64,000 bases of DNA from Tsukamurella paurometabola (GTDB lineage Bacteria > Actinomycetota > Actinomycetes > Mycobacteriales > Mycobacteriaceae): NCBI RefSeq assembly GCF_900631615.1, contig NZ_LR131273.1:1922001-1986000 (forward strand), in the 5' to 3' direction. Below are positions 1 through 7,297 of this stretch, in pieces. How positions within the stretch are numbered: position 1 is the stretch's first letter; every line of letters begins with the position of its first letter. Made by a program: the position numbers and the translations under genes. The notes below the pieces were generated by a model. The model was not told the DNA's origin, made no database searches, and saw only the letters and a list, made by a program, of their open reading frames with translations.

Positions 1-141
1 GGTCGCGCCAACGTGAGCGTCCCACACCGCGTCAGCGGAACCGCAGTCGAGCAGTTCCTCGCCAAGGGTGCTCTGCGTGAGGTTGCCCGGGAGATCCCGC
101 ATCAGCGCCACGACAGTCGCGGCGGTCGAGTACTTCACCAT
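1..141 (-). CDS. Unknown protein, N-terminal fragment (runs off left edge)
   Basis: Only the first 47 codons are inside the window. The minus strand opens with ATG at 139-141 followed at once by GTG at 136-138. A strong GGAGG ribosome-binding sequence sits at 144-148, only 2 bases from the ATG but 5 from the GTG, so the GTG may be the real start. The peptide begins MVKYSTAATVVALMRD, has no membrane segment or signal peptide, and reads open to base 1 with high third-position GC. I do not recognise the family. By position it belongs to the integrative element that ends at 3792. Confidence 0.6.
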   Translation of the reverse strand, partial: MVKYSTAATVVALMRDLPGNLTQSTLGEELLDCGSADAVWDAHVGAT

Positions 142-206
142 TTCCTCCGTTCGCTGTGTGGGGACGGCGGGCTCTATGCGGGTTTCACCCCTGTCTGATG
201 ACGGAC

Positions 207-347
207 CTAAGCATACGGCGCGCCGGTGACATCAGCGGCGGCGATCACGACCATACCGACGAGTTCAATGCCCTCATGGACGCCGTCGCGGGGTCCGCAC
301 GGCCTATACGAAGCCCAGACCGAACCCACCACACAGACGATCACCAT
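207..347 (-). CDS. Possible small protein, 46 aa
   Basis: A short minus-strand reading frame begins at ATG 345-347, 22 bases beyond the stop codon of the membrane-protein gene next to it. It reads open for 46 codons with about 72% GC at third positions. The product would be hydrophobic at both ends (MVIVCVVGSVWASY near the start, VGMVVIAAADVTG near the end). No ribosome-binding site is obvious and no family is recognised. It could equally be a chance frame in an element-borne spacer. Confidence 0.22.
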   Translation of the reverse strand: MVIVCVVGSVWASYRPCGPRDGVHEGIELVGMVVIAAADVTGAPYA

Positions 348-369
348 CCGCGTCGTCCGGGCGGTGTAG

Positions 370-774
370 CTATCCGACCAGCACCCGCCACATGACGATC
401 GCGTTGACAGTCGCGACCATGCCCGCGAACGATGCAGCCCAGTCATACGCCGTGAACGGTGTGCTCTGGTGGTGATGGCAGCGCCGGAACAACCCGGGCC
501 GCGCATTCCTGCAGCGCGTAGCACCGTCTTTCGTCCAAGCCGAGCACTGGTACGTCCAGCCAAGAGCGAGGGCAGCGGGGATCCCGACGGCGACGACACC
601 GAGCCAGAACAGCCACAGGCGGTCCTGGACCGCCGCCGCGAGGACAAGCCAGACGAGCAGATCACCGCCCGCTGCACCACTCGTCGCTCGCGCCGTCCGT
701 GCTGCAGGCGATCGCGGTGTCGTCTGTGCAGCGCGACGACTTGCCCCGCTCGTGCGATTGACGGGCTGCTGCAT
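370..774 (-). CDS. Small Cys/His-containing membrane protein, 134 aa
   Basis: Function unknown. Residues 1-37 are polar and disordered. Residues 38-73 form a hydrophobic hairpin (LLVWLVLAAAV, then LWLFWLGVVAVGIPAALALGW). Residues 74-102 form a loop with three evenly spaced cysteines, C77-x10-C88-x10-C99, followed directly by three histidines, which could be a metal- or disulfide-bearing loop. Residues 111-134 form a last membrane segment ending at the C-terminus. I chose ATG 772-774 because upstream codons look non-coding; no good ribosome-binding site is visible, so the start is uncertain. It lies in the integrative element and points away from the resolvase gene. Confidence 0.6.
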   Translation of the reverse strand: MQQPVNRTSGASRRAAQTTPRSPAARTARATSGAAGGDLLVWLVLAAAVQDRLWLFWLGVVAVGIPAALALGWTYQCSAWTKDGATRCRNARPGLFRRCHHHQSTPFTAYDWAASFAGMVATVNAIVMWRVLVG

Positions 775-972
775 GAAGGGTGACGCCGCAGGGCGACCGC
801 TTCGCCGCGTGTAGCGGCACACTGTCCCCGGCCTGTGTGTTCCTACTTCGCACCGTCGGTCGTACTGGCACATGGACACCAGCGTGGCACAACTTTCCGC
901 GACACGCCCTCGTGCCGTTCAGTTGGAGTGCACCCATGCTGGACACCGCCCCTGCCCGGTCGCCACGTACAA

Positions 973-1033
973 ATAGAGTCCAGAACGGTATTGATTGACA
1001 GTCGTCTAGGAACACCATAGAGTCCAACTAGAC
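973..1033. promoter_or_regulatory. Repeat cluster upstream of the recombinase gene
   Basis: ATAGAGTCCA occurs twice in direct orientation (973-982 and 1017-1026). Between and beyond the copies lies an inverted pair, GTCTAG at 1004-1009 and CTAGAC at 1028-1033. The cluster ends 31 bases before the recombinase start codon. Serine resolvases commonly bind repeated subsites next to their own gene, so this is a candidate recombination site or autoregulatory operator. That role is inferred. Confidence 0.4.
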
Positions 1034-1064
1034 ACCACCAAGCACCACCGCCCGAGAGGCCACC

Positions 1065-1637
1065 ATGACCACCGCGACCGCCACCGGCCAGCGCATCGGA
1101 TACGTCCGCGTCTCCACCGTGGACCAGAACACCGACCGGCAGCTCGACGGGATCCCTGTGGACCGCATGTTCACCGACAAGGCGAGCGGCAAGACCGCCG
1201 ACCGGCCCGCGCTGGCCGAGGCCCTGCGATTCGTCCGCGACGGCGACACCCTCGTCGTGCACTCCATGGACCGACTCGCCCGCAACGTCGAGGATCTCCG
1301 CCGCATCGTCCGCGAGCTCACCGCGGCCGGCGTGCGCGTCGAGTTCGTCAAGGAGGCGCTGACGTTCACCGGCGACGACTCGCCCATGAGCGAGCTGCTG
1401 CTGACGATGCTCGGGGCGGTCGCCGAGTTCGAGCGGTCGTTGATCCTCGAGCGGCAGCGTGAGGGCATCGCGATCGCCAAGGCTGCCGGGAAGTACCGCG
1501 GCCGCAAGGCCAAGCTGACCGACGACCAGGCCGCCGAGCTGCGCGCCCGCCTCGCCGCGGGCGAGAGCCCGTCGAAGCTGGCCGCCGACTACGGCATCAG
1601 CCGCGCCAGCGTCTACAACTACCGGGCCGCGGCATGA
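1065..1637 (+). CDS. Serine recombinase (resolvase/invertase family)
   Basis: A 190-residue site-specific recombinase of the small resolvase/invertase class, close to the usual 180-210 residues. The catalytic N-terminal domain opens with IGYVRVSTVDQNTDRQ, placing the nucleophile at Ser17. The conserved stretch DTLVVHSMDRLARN follows, then the long helix ending ERSLILERQREGIAIAKAAGKY. A C-terminal helix-turn-helix occupies about residues 145-190 (SKLAADYGISRASVYNYRAAA). Such enzymes resolve cointegrates or invert segments in plasmids and transposons. The start follows GAGAGG at 1052-1057. The stop overlaps the next gene by 4 bases (ATGA), so the two are likely co-translated. Confidence 0.93.
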   Translation: MTTATATGQRIGYVRVSTVDQNTDRQLDGIPVDRMFTDKASGKTADRPALAEALRFVRDGDTLVVHSMDRLARNVEDLRRIVRELTAAGVRVEFVKEALTFTGDDSPMSELLLTMLGAVAEFERSLILERQREGIAIAKAAGKYRGRKAKLTDDQAAELRARLAAGESPSKLAADYGISRASVYNYRAAA

Positions 1638-1948
1638 CCGGTCGCGATCCCTGGATCACCCTCGAGCAGCAGCGGGCCCGCCGGGACATCCTCGTGGCGA
1701 TCGCCGAGGCGATGGACCACCACCGCGACGTCCTCGAGATCATGTTCGCGGCCGACGATATCGACGGCGCGGTCGCCGAGCTCCAGGCCCGCTACGGCTG
1801 GACCGCGCACCAGGCCGCCGCGGTCACGGACCTGCAGTGGCGGCGCCTACCGAGAGTCGAGCGGGAGCGGATCACGACCGCGCTCGGCGACCTGACCGCC
1901 GAGATCGCGCGCGTCGAGGCCGAGCAGCACAACCTCCGGGAGCTGTGA
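1634..1948 (+). CDS. Stand-alone gyrase-A coiled-coil-like protein, 104 aa
   Basis: The sequence resembles the tower/coiled-coil part of DNA gyrase subunit A. It has an ILVAIAEAMDHHRDVLEIM stretch like the ILxGLxxALxNxDEVI helix of GyrA, then a spacer, then GWTAHQAAAVTDLQWRRL corresponding to the GyrA LSExQAxAILDMRLxRL motif, then ERERITTALGDLTAEI like the ERDKIxxExxxLxxxI helix. Nothing corresponds to the catalytic tyrosine domain, the WHD or the beta-propeller. It starts inside the resolvase stop codon (ATGA overlap), so it is probably made together with the recombinase. Possible roles are a recombinase partner or a gyrase-binding modulator; both are inferred. The similarity was judged by eye. 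Confidence 0.8.
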   Translation: MTGRDPWITLEQQRARRDILVAIAEAMDHHRDVLEIMFAADDIDGAVAELQARYGWTAHQAAAVTDLQWRRLPRVERERITTALGDLTAEIARVEAEQHNLREL

Positions 1949-1950
1949 CG

Positions 1951-2541
1951 ATGCGCCCTATCGAGCCGGGCGGCACTCTCGACGAGGCGATCCGCCACCT
2001 GTACCACCGGATCCTCGCCGCGACCGGCGTCGTCGAGCTGGTCACGGACGAGAGCCTCATCGACGTCGGCGACCCCGCCGACGCGCTGTTCTGGCTCCTC
2101 GCCTCCGTCGACAAGGAGGGCCGCCGAGTCCCTGCCGATCTCGCGGACGAGGTCGTCGCGGTCGCGGAGTCGTTGATCGAGCGCGGCGGCCACCTCGACG
2201 CGAAGGACGGAGCAACCTTGCGCGACGCCGTCAACGGCCTTCGCGCCATGACCGACGAGGACCTCCTCGAGGCGCTCCTCGCCGCGGGTGCCGGCGTCCT
2301 GAGCCCCACCGAGATCGGCATGGTCACCACCGACCGCGATGCCGGCGAGACCCTCGACGCCGTCGAAGGCGCGGTCTACTTCCTCGCGCTCAACGACGTC
2401 GCCCTGACTCCGGAGGTCGCCGCCGCGGCGCGGGCCGTCGTCGACGCCGACTTCCCGACGATCCCCGGCGCGAGCGCGATCTACCAGCGCACCGTGAGCC
2501 GCCTCAACGAGAACCTCGCGAAGATCATCCCGCGCACCTGA
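1951..2541 (+). CDS. Hypothetical protein, 196 aa
   Basis: Function unknown. The protein is acidic, rich in Ala, Asp, Glu and Val, predicted mainly helical, and has no signal peptide or membrane segment. It begins MRPIEPGGTLDEAIRHLYHR and ends NENLAKIIPRT. I chose ATG 1951, two bases after the stop of the gyrase-A-like gene, because the reading frame upstream of it overlaps that gene and has non-coding composition. The tight spacing makes it the third gene of a resolvase operon, so it probably serves the mobile element. Confidence 0.75.
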   Translation: MRPIEPGGTLDEAIRHLYHRILAATGVVELVTDESLIDVGDPADALFWLLASVDKEGRRVPADLADEVVAVAESLIERGGHLDAKDGATLRDAVNGLRAMTDEDLLEALLAAGAGVLSPTEIGMVTTDRDAGETLDAVEGAVYFLALNDVALTPEVAAAARAVVDADFPTIPGASAIYQRTVSRLNENLAKIIPRT

Positions 2542-2562
2542 GCCTGACCGTACGGTCGATGC

Positions 2563-3159
2563 ATGACGTTGCTCATTTCCATGCTGGCGAGAGACGAGAT
2601 CGCCGTCGTGATGGACACGTTCGGGATGGGCGGTGAAGCGGGCCGGCACTACACCAAGTGCTGGGCGCCCGACTCCGGACGCTTCATCGTCGCCGGCACA
2701 GGGCTGGCCGACGTTGTCAGCCCGTGGCTCGACCAGGTCGCCGCGATGCCCGCCGCATCCGAGCCGCACGCCGTCGCCGAGATGACCCCCGCCTTCCTCG
2801 CGATGCGATCGGCGGACCTACCCGTCGAGGCCGAGGGGCACCACTCGACGGCGTACATCTACTCGTTCTCTGCGGATCGTCACTCCCCACTGCGACAGTC
2901 GTTCTCCTCACGTGACTCGTTCGAGCGCAGGGACAACGTCACTGAGGGATTCTGGATCGTTCCGCAGGTGCCGATCCCGCCACAGCTCGTCCACGACGGA
3001 TTTGAGGGCACTGACCAGCAGTTGCTCGCGCTGGCTCGGTACGTTGCGCTCGAGTGCGACAGGGGCGCGTCGGAGGTCCACATTGCGGGCGATGCGAGGG
3101 TCATCCGTATCAACCCACGCGGACTTATGCAGGTGGGCACGATCGGGCGGATCCGCTAG
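2563..3159 (+). CDS. Hypothetical protein, 198 aa
   Basis: Not recognised. The protein has a mixed alpha/beta appearance and starts MTLLISMLARDEIAVVMDTF, a hydrophobic strand followed by an acidic turn. A second strand-like run, SGRFIVAGTGLADVV, comes at about residues 38-52. The pattern recalls the first strands of Ntn-hydrolase or proteasome-like folds, but the evidence is weak. There is no signal peptide. It lies 21 bases after the previous gene on the same strand and is probably part of the same element operon. Confidence 0.65.
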   Translation: MTLLISMLARDEIAVVMDTFGMGGEAGRHYTKCWAPDSGRFIVAGTGLADVVSPWLDQVAAMPAASEPHAVAEMTPAFLAMRSADLPVEAEGHHSTAYIYSFSADRHSPLRQSFSSRDSFERRDNVTEGFWIVPQVPIPPQLVHDGFEGTDQQLLALARYVALECDRGASEVHIAGDARVIRINPRGLMQVGTIGRIR

Positions 3160-3239
3160 CCAGCCCCGCGCTCGCGCGCACCCGGCAGATTTCCCAGAAG
3201 CGGCCGCCCAACGCGGGCGGCTGAGGTGGAATTGCGCGC

Positions 3240-3626
3240 ATGGACCTACCAGTCAACGAGCAAGATCGTCAGGCCCTCGACGCTGCCGCTAAGACGATCG
3301 GCCACCAGGTGACGATCGAAGGAGATCTCTACTGGGCGCGACCGCGGGGCGCCATCGCGGGGCACAAGTGCAGGTTTGCCACGTCCAGTCACGACGACAT
3401 GGTCACCTACCTGCGCGGCCGCGCCAACCGTGGCACCTGGACCCTGGACTTGCAGGATCCCGACGTTGACATCGAGGCCATCGGCGGCACAGCGGTTGCG
3501 ATAACCGACCGCGCCACCGGCGACCGAGTGGAAGTGTCCGGGGGACTACTGAAGGTGGTTCCTGGTGAGCCCGTGGCGGACTTCTACACCAAGGAGCCCG
3601 CTCGCATCGGGCGCTGGTACTGCTAG
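3240..3626 (+). CDS. Hypothetical protein, 128 aa
   Basis: Not recognised. The small soluble protein begins MDLPVNEQDRQALDAAAKTI (helical) and continues with strand-rich sequence (TIEGDLYWARPRG, WTLDLQDPDVDIEAIG, GDRVEVSGGLLKVVPG), ending RIGRWYC. A purine-rich GGCTGAGGTGG stretch lies 9-19 bases before the ATG and may be the ribosome-binding site. It is the last gene before the tRNA-Pro attachment scar and so the last gene of the integrative element. Confidence 0.6.
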   Translation: MDLPVNEQDRQALDAAAKTIGHQVTIEGDLYWARPRGAIAGHKCRFATSSHDDMVTYLRGRANRGTWTLDLQDPDVDIEAIGGTAVAITDRATGDRVEVSGGLLKVVPGEPVADFYTKEPARIGRWYC

Positions 3627-3748
3627 TCCGCAGCCAGTCCGCAGTAGCCGGAGCGAGCCCCATCCGGCGCCAACGACCACAACGCGCTGACGTGGTAATT
3701 TCCGTACGCGCCGTGAAGCGCCAACGCCGCAAACGCCCAGGACGCCGA

Positions 3749-3792
3749 GTTCGGGACGAAGAGGTCGTGGGTTCGAATCCCGCCACCCCGAC
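3749..3792 (+). other. Attachment site: duplicated 3' half of tRNA-Pro(GGG)
   Basis: The segment starts in the anticodon loop (GTTCGGGACGAAG: anticodon GGG plus the 3' anticodon strand), continues through the variable loop and T-arm (stem GTGGG, loop TTCGAAT, stem CCCGC) and ends with the acceptor 3' strand CACCCCGA. The 5' half of the tRNA is absent: the bases before 3749 cannot form the D-arm or 5' acceptor strand. A truncated tRNA 3' end is the hallmark of integration by a tyrosine recombinase into a tRNA gene. The intact tRNA-Pro and probably the integrase should lie left of the window, and chromosome resumes at about 3793. Confidence 0.85.
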
Positions 3793-3812
3793 TCGTTGGT
3801 TGAGACGACAGC

Positions 3813-3850
3813 AGGGCCCCTGATCAGTGGAAACACTGGCCAGGGGCCTT
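3813..3850 (+). terminator. Intrinsic terminator after the tRNA-Pro end
   Basis: A long hairpin has arms 3813-3829 and 3834-3850 closed by a GAAA loop (AGGGCCCCTGATCAGTG paired with CACTGGCCAGGGGCCTT, three mismatches). It is followed by ACTTGTTTCC. In the uninterrupted chromosome it would terminate the tRNA-Pro transcript. Confidence 0.75.
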
Positions 3851-3921
3851 ACTTGTTTCCTTGTCGAATCTGACTGTGAAACCTCCTCGACCAGGCGCGA
3901 CGACCGTGACACCATCGCGGC

Positions 3922-4152
3922 ATGGCTGATGACCGGGTACAGCTGAGGTCGATCTCGCAGGGGAACCCGCGGGGCGCCGGGCAGGACGATCTGCCGGCGC
4001 TGTTGCGCAGGTTCGCCGACACCGTCGAGGCATTGGGCACCATCGAGGTGGAGGACCTTGTTATGCACGACGAGATCACCGAGGACAGGAGCTGGCTCAG
4101 CTTCACGCTCTACTACTCCAAGCCGCGCCTTGCGGCGGTGCCCGACGACTGA
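3922..4152 (+). CDS. Conserved small hypothetical protein, 76 aa
   Basis: An acidic soluble protein without signal or membrane segment: MADDRVQLRSISQGNPRGAG, then DLPALLRRFADTVEALGTIEVEDLV and a C-terminal strand WLSFTLYYSKPR. I recall related short proteins with the core ALLRRxADxxEALGxIxVxDL in many actinobacteria, with no known function. It is the first chromosomal gene to the right of the attachment scar. Stop and start leave it isolated from the copper locus that follows. Confidence 0.65.
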   Translation: MADDRVQLRSISQGNPRGAGQDDLPALLRRFADTVEALGTIEVEDLVMHDEITEDRSWLSFTLYYSKPRLAAVPDD

Positions 4153-4216
4153 CGCTGCGAACCCAGCGTCGTGGGCGAATCCATCGGTGTCACTTTCGTG
4201 AAGACGGTTGACGCAT

Positions 4217-4258
4217 ATACCCCTAGGGGGTATAAATTCAAGTACCCTCAGGGGGTAC
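4217..4258 (+). promoter_or_regulatory. Tandem CsoR-like copper operators
   Basis: Two near-palindromes lie 25 bases apart: ATACCCCTAGGGGGTAT (4217-4233) and GTACCCTCAGGGGGTAC (4242-4258). The TAxCCCC-N-GGGGxTA pattern is typical of operators bound by the CsoR/RcnR family of copper (or nickel) repressors. They lie 48 bases before the metal-binding protein gene and probably overlap its promoter, giving metal-induced expression of this gene and the MFS gene after it. No csoR gene is in the window. Confidence 0.75.
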
Positions 4259-4305
4259 CGGCACGACGGTGGATCCGCCGCGCACGCACACCGAAGGAGC
4301 ACGTC

Positions 4306-5169
4306 ATGGACCACAGTGCACACGCAGTCGCGCCGTCCCCGCAGGGGCTGCAGACCGCGGAGCAGGGCTACCGCATCACCCCGTCGCTGAATATCCTCGA
4401 GGCCGGCCGCACCCGTGTCGAGTTCGCGATCCTCGGCCCCGACGACGCCCCCGTCACCGACTTCGACGTGCAGCACGACCGGAAGCTGCACTTCATCGCC
4501 GTCCAACGCGACACCAGCGGCTTCCAGCACGTGCACCCCGTCATGGACGCGGACGGCACCTGGTCGGTCGAACTGGACCTCACCCCGGGCGTCTGGCGCT
4601 TCTTCGCCGACATCGTGCCGTCCGCGCTCGGCACCGGCATCGTGCTCGGCGCGGACGTCGCCGTCCCCGGCGATTACCGCCCCCGCGACCTGCTCGAACG
4701 CCGCACCGTCTCGACGGTCGACGACTACGTCGTCACGCTCGACGGTGCGCTCCTGCCGGGCGGGGCCGGCGAGCTCCGCGCCCGCGTCACCCGCGGCGGC
4801 ATCCCGGTCACGGACCTGCAGCCCTACCTCGCCGCCTACGGTCACCTCGTCGCGCTGCGCGCCGGCGACCTCGCCTTCCTGCACGTCCACCCCGAGGGCG
4901 ACCCGACGGACCCCGCCACCCCCGCCGGTCCGGACATCCGCTTCCACGCCGTGGCCCCGTCGGCGGGCACGTACCGGCTGTTCCTCGACTTCCAGCACGC
5001 CGGCACCGTGCGGACCGCGGACTTCACTCTGGTGGCCGGTGAGGCCGCCCCCGCCGCCGCGGACCCCGTCTCCGCCGCCCCGTCGGCCGCCGCCGACGCG
5101 GCCGGGCGCGACGAGCCCGCCGCGCACGCCGGGCCGCACAGCGCCCACCACGGCGCGCACCACCACTGA
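4306..5169 (+). CDS. His-rich heavy-metal-associated protein
   Basis: A 287-residue protein preceded by AAGGAG at 4294-4299, which fixes the ATG at 4306. It begins MDHSAHAVAP and ends in a His-rich tail (HAGPHSAHHGAHHH). Two beta-rich halves each carry an FxHVHP-type motif: FQHVHPVMDADG at about residue 66 and FLHVHPEGDPTD at about residue 190. Repeated His-Val-His-Pro motifs and a histidine tail suggest copper or another soft metal as ligand. No clear signal peptide is present, though the N-terminus could be exported in another way. Upstream CsoR-like operators and the downstream MFS gene (27-base gap) indicate a copper resistance or handling operon. Function is inferred. Confidence 0.75.
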   Translation: MDHSAHAVAPSPQGLQTAEQGYRITPSLNILEAGRTRVEFAILGPDDAPVTDFDVQHDRKLHFIAVQRDTSGFQHVHPVMDADGTWSVELDLTPGVWRFFADIVPSALGTGIVLGADVAVPGDYRPRDLLERRTVSTVDDYVVTLDGALLPGGAGELRARVTRGGIPVTDLQPYLAAYGHLVALRAGDLAFLHVHPEGDPTDPATPAGPDIRFHAVAPSAGTYRLFLDFQHAGTVRTADFTLVAGEAAPAAADPVSAAPSAAADAAGRDEPAAHAGPHSAHHGAHHH

Positions 5170-5196
5170 CCGCCCGCCGACGCCCTAGGAGACACC

Positions 5197-6564
5197 GTGG
5201 GTCCCTTCGCGCACCGCGACTTCCGGCTGCTGTTCAGCGCGCAGATCGTCGCCCTGCTCGGCACCGGCCTGACCACGGTCGCGCTGGGCCTGCTCGCCTA
5301 CCAGATCGCGGGTTCCGCGGCCGCCGTCGTGCTCGGCACTGCCCTGACGATCAAGATGGTGCTGTACGTCGTCATCGCCCCGCTGGCCGCGGCGTACGTC
5401 GACCGGCTCCCGCGGCGGGCCTTCCTGGTGGCCCTCGACGTCGTGCGAGCGGCCATCGTCCTCGCGCTGCCCTTCGTCACCGAGGTCTGGCAGATCTACG
5501 TGCTCATCGGCGCCCTGCAGGCGGCATCGGCGGCCTTCACACCCACCTTCCAGGCCGTCATCCCGGACATCATCACCGACGAGCGCGAGTACACCACGGC
5601 GCTGTCCGCGTCGCAGGTCGCGTACACGATGGAGAGCCTCGTCAGCCCGGTCGTCGCCGCACTCGCGCTGCTCCTCATCGACTTCGACGTCCTGTTCGTC
5701 GGCACCGCAGTCGGTTTCGTGATCTCCGCGGTCCTCGTCCTCCGGGCGACGGTGCCCGACGCGCGCCGCGCGTCCTCGGGTGGGCCCGCCGAGCGCATCC
5801 TCTCGGGCGTCAGGCTCTTCGCCCGCACCCCGAGCCTGCGGGGCGTCTTCGCCGTGAACTTCGCGGTGGCCGCGGCCGGCTCGATCGTGGTGGTCAACAC
5901 CGTCAACTACGTCCGCGACCGACTGGCCGGCAGTGAATCCCAGGTCGCGTGGATGCTCGCCGCGTCCGGCGGCGGCACCCTGCTCGTGGCGCTGGCCGTC
6001 CCGCGTCTGCTGGACCGGTTCACCGAGCGGTCCGTGATGCTCACGGGCGCAGCGCTGCTCACCGCTGCGGCCGCGGGTGCCGTCGCGATGGCCGCCGCCG
6101 ACACCCCGTCGTGGGCGCTGACCGCGGTGGTCTGGTTCGCGAGCGGCGCCGGCTCGGCGATGGCGATCACGCCCACCGGGAAGGTGCTCCGCGCCGCCGC
6201 GGCACCCGGCGATGTGGCCGCCGTCTTCGCCGCGCAGTTCTCCCTCTCGCACCTCGCGTGGCTCGTCGCCTACCCCATCGCGGGCTGGGGTGCGAACCGC
6301 TTCGGTCTCGTCCCCGCCTGGGCGCTCCTCGCCGGAATCGCCGCCGCCGGAGCGATCCTCGCGCCGGCCCTGTGGCGTCGCGCGCCGGCGGCGCTCCCGG
6401 CGCCCGCCATTGGGGAGGCGACCGTGACGGCACCGTCGGGCACGGCGGACGGTACGCACGAGCCCGAGCCGGCCCTGGTGCCCGGCAGCGCCGCGTGGCG
6501 GCACACCGCCGCCGCGGGCGGCACGCTCACCGAATGCCAGTGCACCTGCGGCCAGGCCGCCTGA
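5197..6564 (+). CDS. MFS transporter with Cys-rich tail
   Basis: A 455-residue major facilitator with about 12 hydrophobic segments. The first is FRLLFSAQIVALLGTGLTTV, and the loop after segment 2 reads AAYVDRLPRRAF, matching the MFS loop 2-3 pattern (DRxxRR). The GTG start at 5197 follows AGGAGA at 5187-5192. The family exports small molecules using the proton gradient. The C-terminal 60 residues extend beyond the last helix and end GTLTECQCTCGQAA, with three cysteines in a CxCxC arrangement that could hold a metal ion. It is transcribed with the His-rich metal protein under the CsoR-like sites, so metal or metal-chelate efflux is the best guess; substrate is not shown. Confidence 0.85.
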   Translation: MGPFAHRDFRLLFSAQIVALLGTGLTTVALGLLAYQIAGSAAAVVLGTALTIKMVLYVVIAPLAAAYVDRLPRRAFLVALDVVRAAIVLALPFVTEVWQIYVLIGALQAASAAFTPTFQAVIPDIITDEREYTTALSASQVAYTMESLVSPVVAALALLLIDFDVLFVGTAVGFVISAVLVLRATVPDARRASSGGPAERILSGVRLFARTPSLRGVFAVNFAVAAAGSIVVVNTVNYVRDRLAGSESQVAWMLAASGGGTLLVALAVPRLLDRFTERSVMLTGAALLTAAAAGAVAMAAADTPSWALTAVVWFASGAGSAMAITPTGKVLRAAAAPGDVAAVFAAQFSLSHLAWLVAYPIAGWGANRFGLVPAWALLAGIAAAGAILAPALWRRAPAALPAPAIGEATVTAPSGTADGTHEPEPALVPGSAAWRHTAAAGGTLTECQCTCGQAA

Positions 6565-6598
6565 CCGCGTGTCGAGGTCCGGCGCGGCGGCTCGATCG

Positions 6599-7207
6599 TC
6601 ATGCGTGCGCGCGACCGAGGACCAGCGGCGACGTCGGGATCGGCACCCACGCGGGCGCCAGCATCCGGTCCTCGACGGTCGTGACGGCGAAGCCGGCCCC
6701 GCTGATCAGCCCGACGGCGTCACGGTGCGCGTGGCAGTTCCCGAACAGCCGCGGCCAGACGGTGGCGTCCGCCGCCTTCTGCAACCCCTCCAGCATCCCG
6801 CCCCGCGCGGCGACGTGCTCGAGGAAGCGCAGCTCGCCGCCGGGCCGCAGGAAGCCGCGGACCTGGCGTACCGCGCCCTCGGGATCGGGCAGCGAACACA
6901 GCACCAGGCTGAACACCACGGCATCGAAAAGCTCGTCGGCGACGTACTCGTCGAGCCGCTCGGGGCGGACCTCGATGCGCGCGTCCGCCGCCGCCGAGGC
7001 CTCGGCGCGCAGGGCGTCCTCCGGCTCCAGGGCGACGACCGAGGTCACCTCGGACGGATACAGCGCGAAGTTCGTTCCGGTGCCCGCGCCCACCTCCAGC
7101 ACGCGACCCGACAGGCCGGCCAGGTTGCGCCGGCGCAGCTCGGTGACCAGCGGCGGCTCGTTGCGCACCAGCCGCGGCCACATCTTCACGAACAACGAAT
7201 CGCCCAT
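6599..7207 (-). CDS. Class I SAM-dependent methyltransferase
   Basis: A 202-residue enzyme of the UbiE/Methyltransf_11 type. SAM-binding motif I is VLEVGAGTGTNFALYP (about residues 36-51), an acidic strand-2 end follows in VVALEPEDALRAEA, and motif IV is FDAVVFSLVLCSLPDPEGAVR (about residues 94-114), then FLRPGGELRFLEHV. The methyl acceptor cannot be told from sequence; relatives act on quinones, lipids and small molecules. It is convergent with the MFS gene upstream and divergent from the thioesterase gene (90-base gap). Confidence 0.85.
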   Translation of the reverse strand: MGDSLFVKMWPRLVRNEPPLVTELRRRNLAGLSGRVLEVGAGTGTNFALYPSEVTSVVALEPEDALRAEASAAADARIEVRPERLDEYVADELFDAVVFSLVLCSLPDPEGAVRQVRGFLRPGGELRFLEHVAARGGMLEGLQKAADATVWPRLFGNCHAHRDAVGLISGAGFAVTTVEDRMLAPAWVPIPTSPLVLGRAHA

Positions 7208-7297
7208 GCTCCATCAGTACCCCATGCCCGCCGCCGCGGTGGCGTTCCGGCGGATGCGGGTGCGCGGCGCCCCGCGCGGCCTGGTAAACCCAATGCA

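Noticed and set aside
3546-3836. A minus-strand frame containing GWRDSNPRP
   Set aside because: This is the well-known false protein made by reading a tRNA 3' end backwards. It instead helped to reveal the tRNA-Pro attachment scar.
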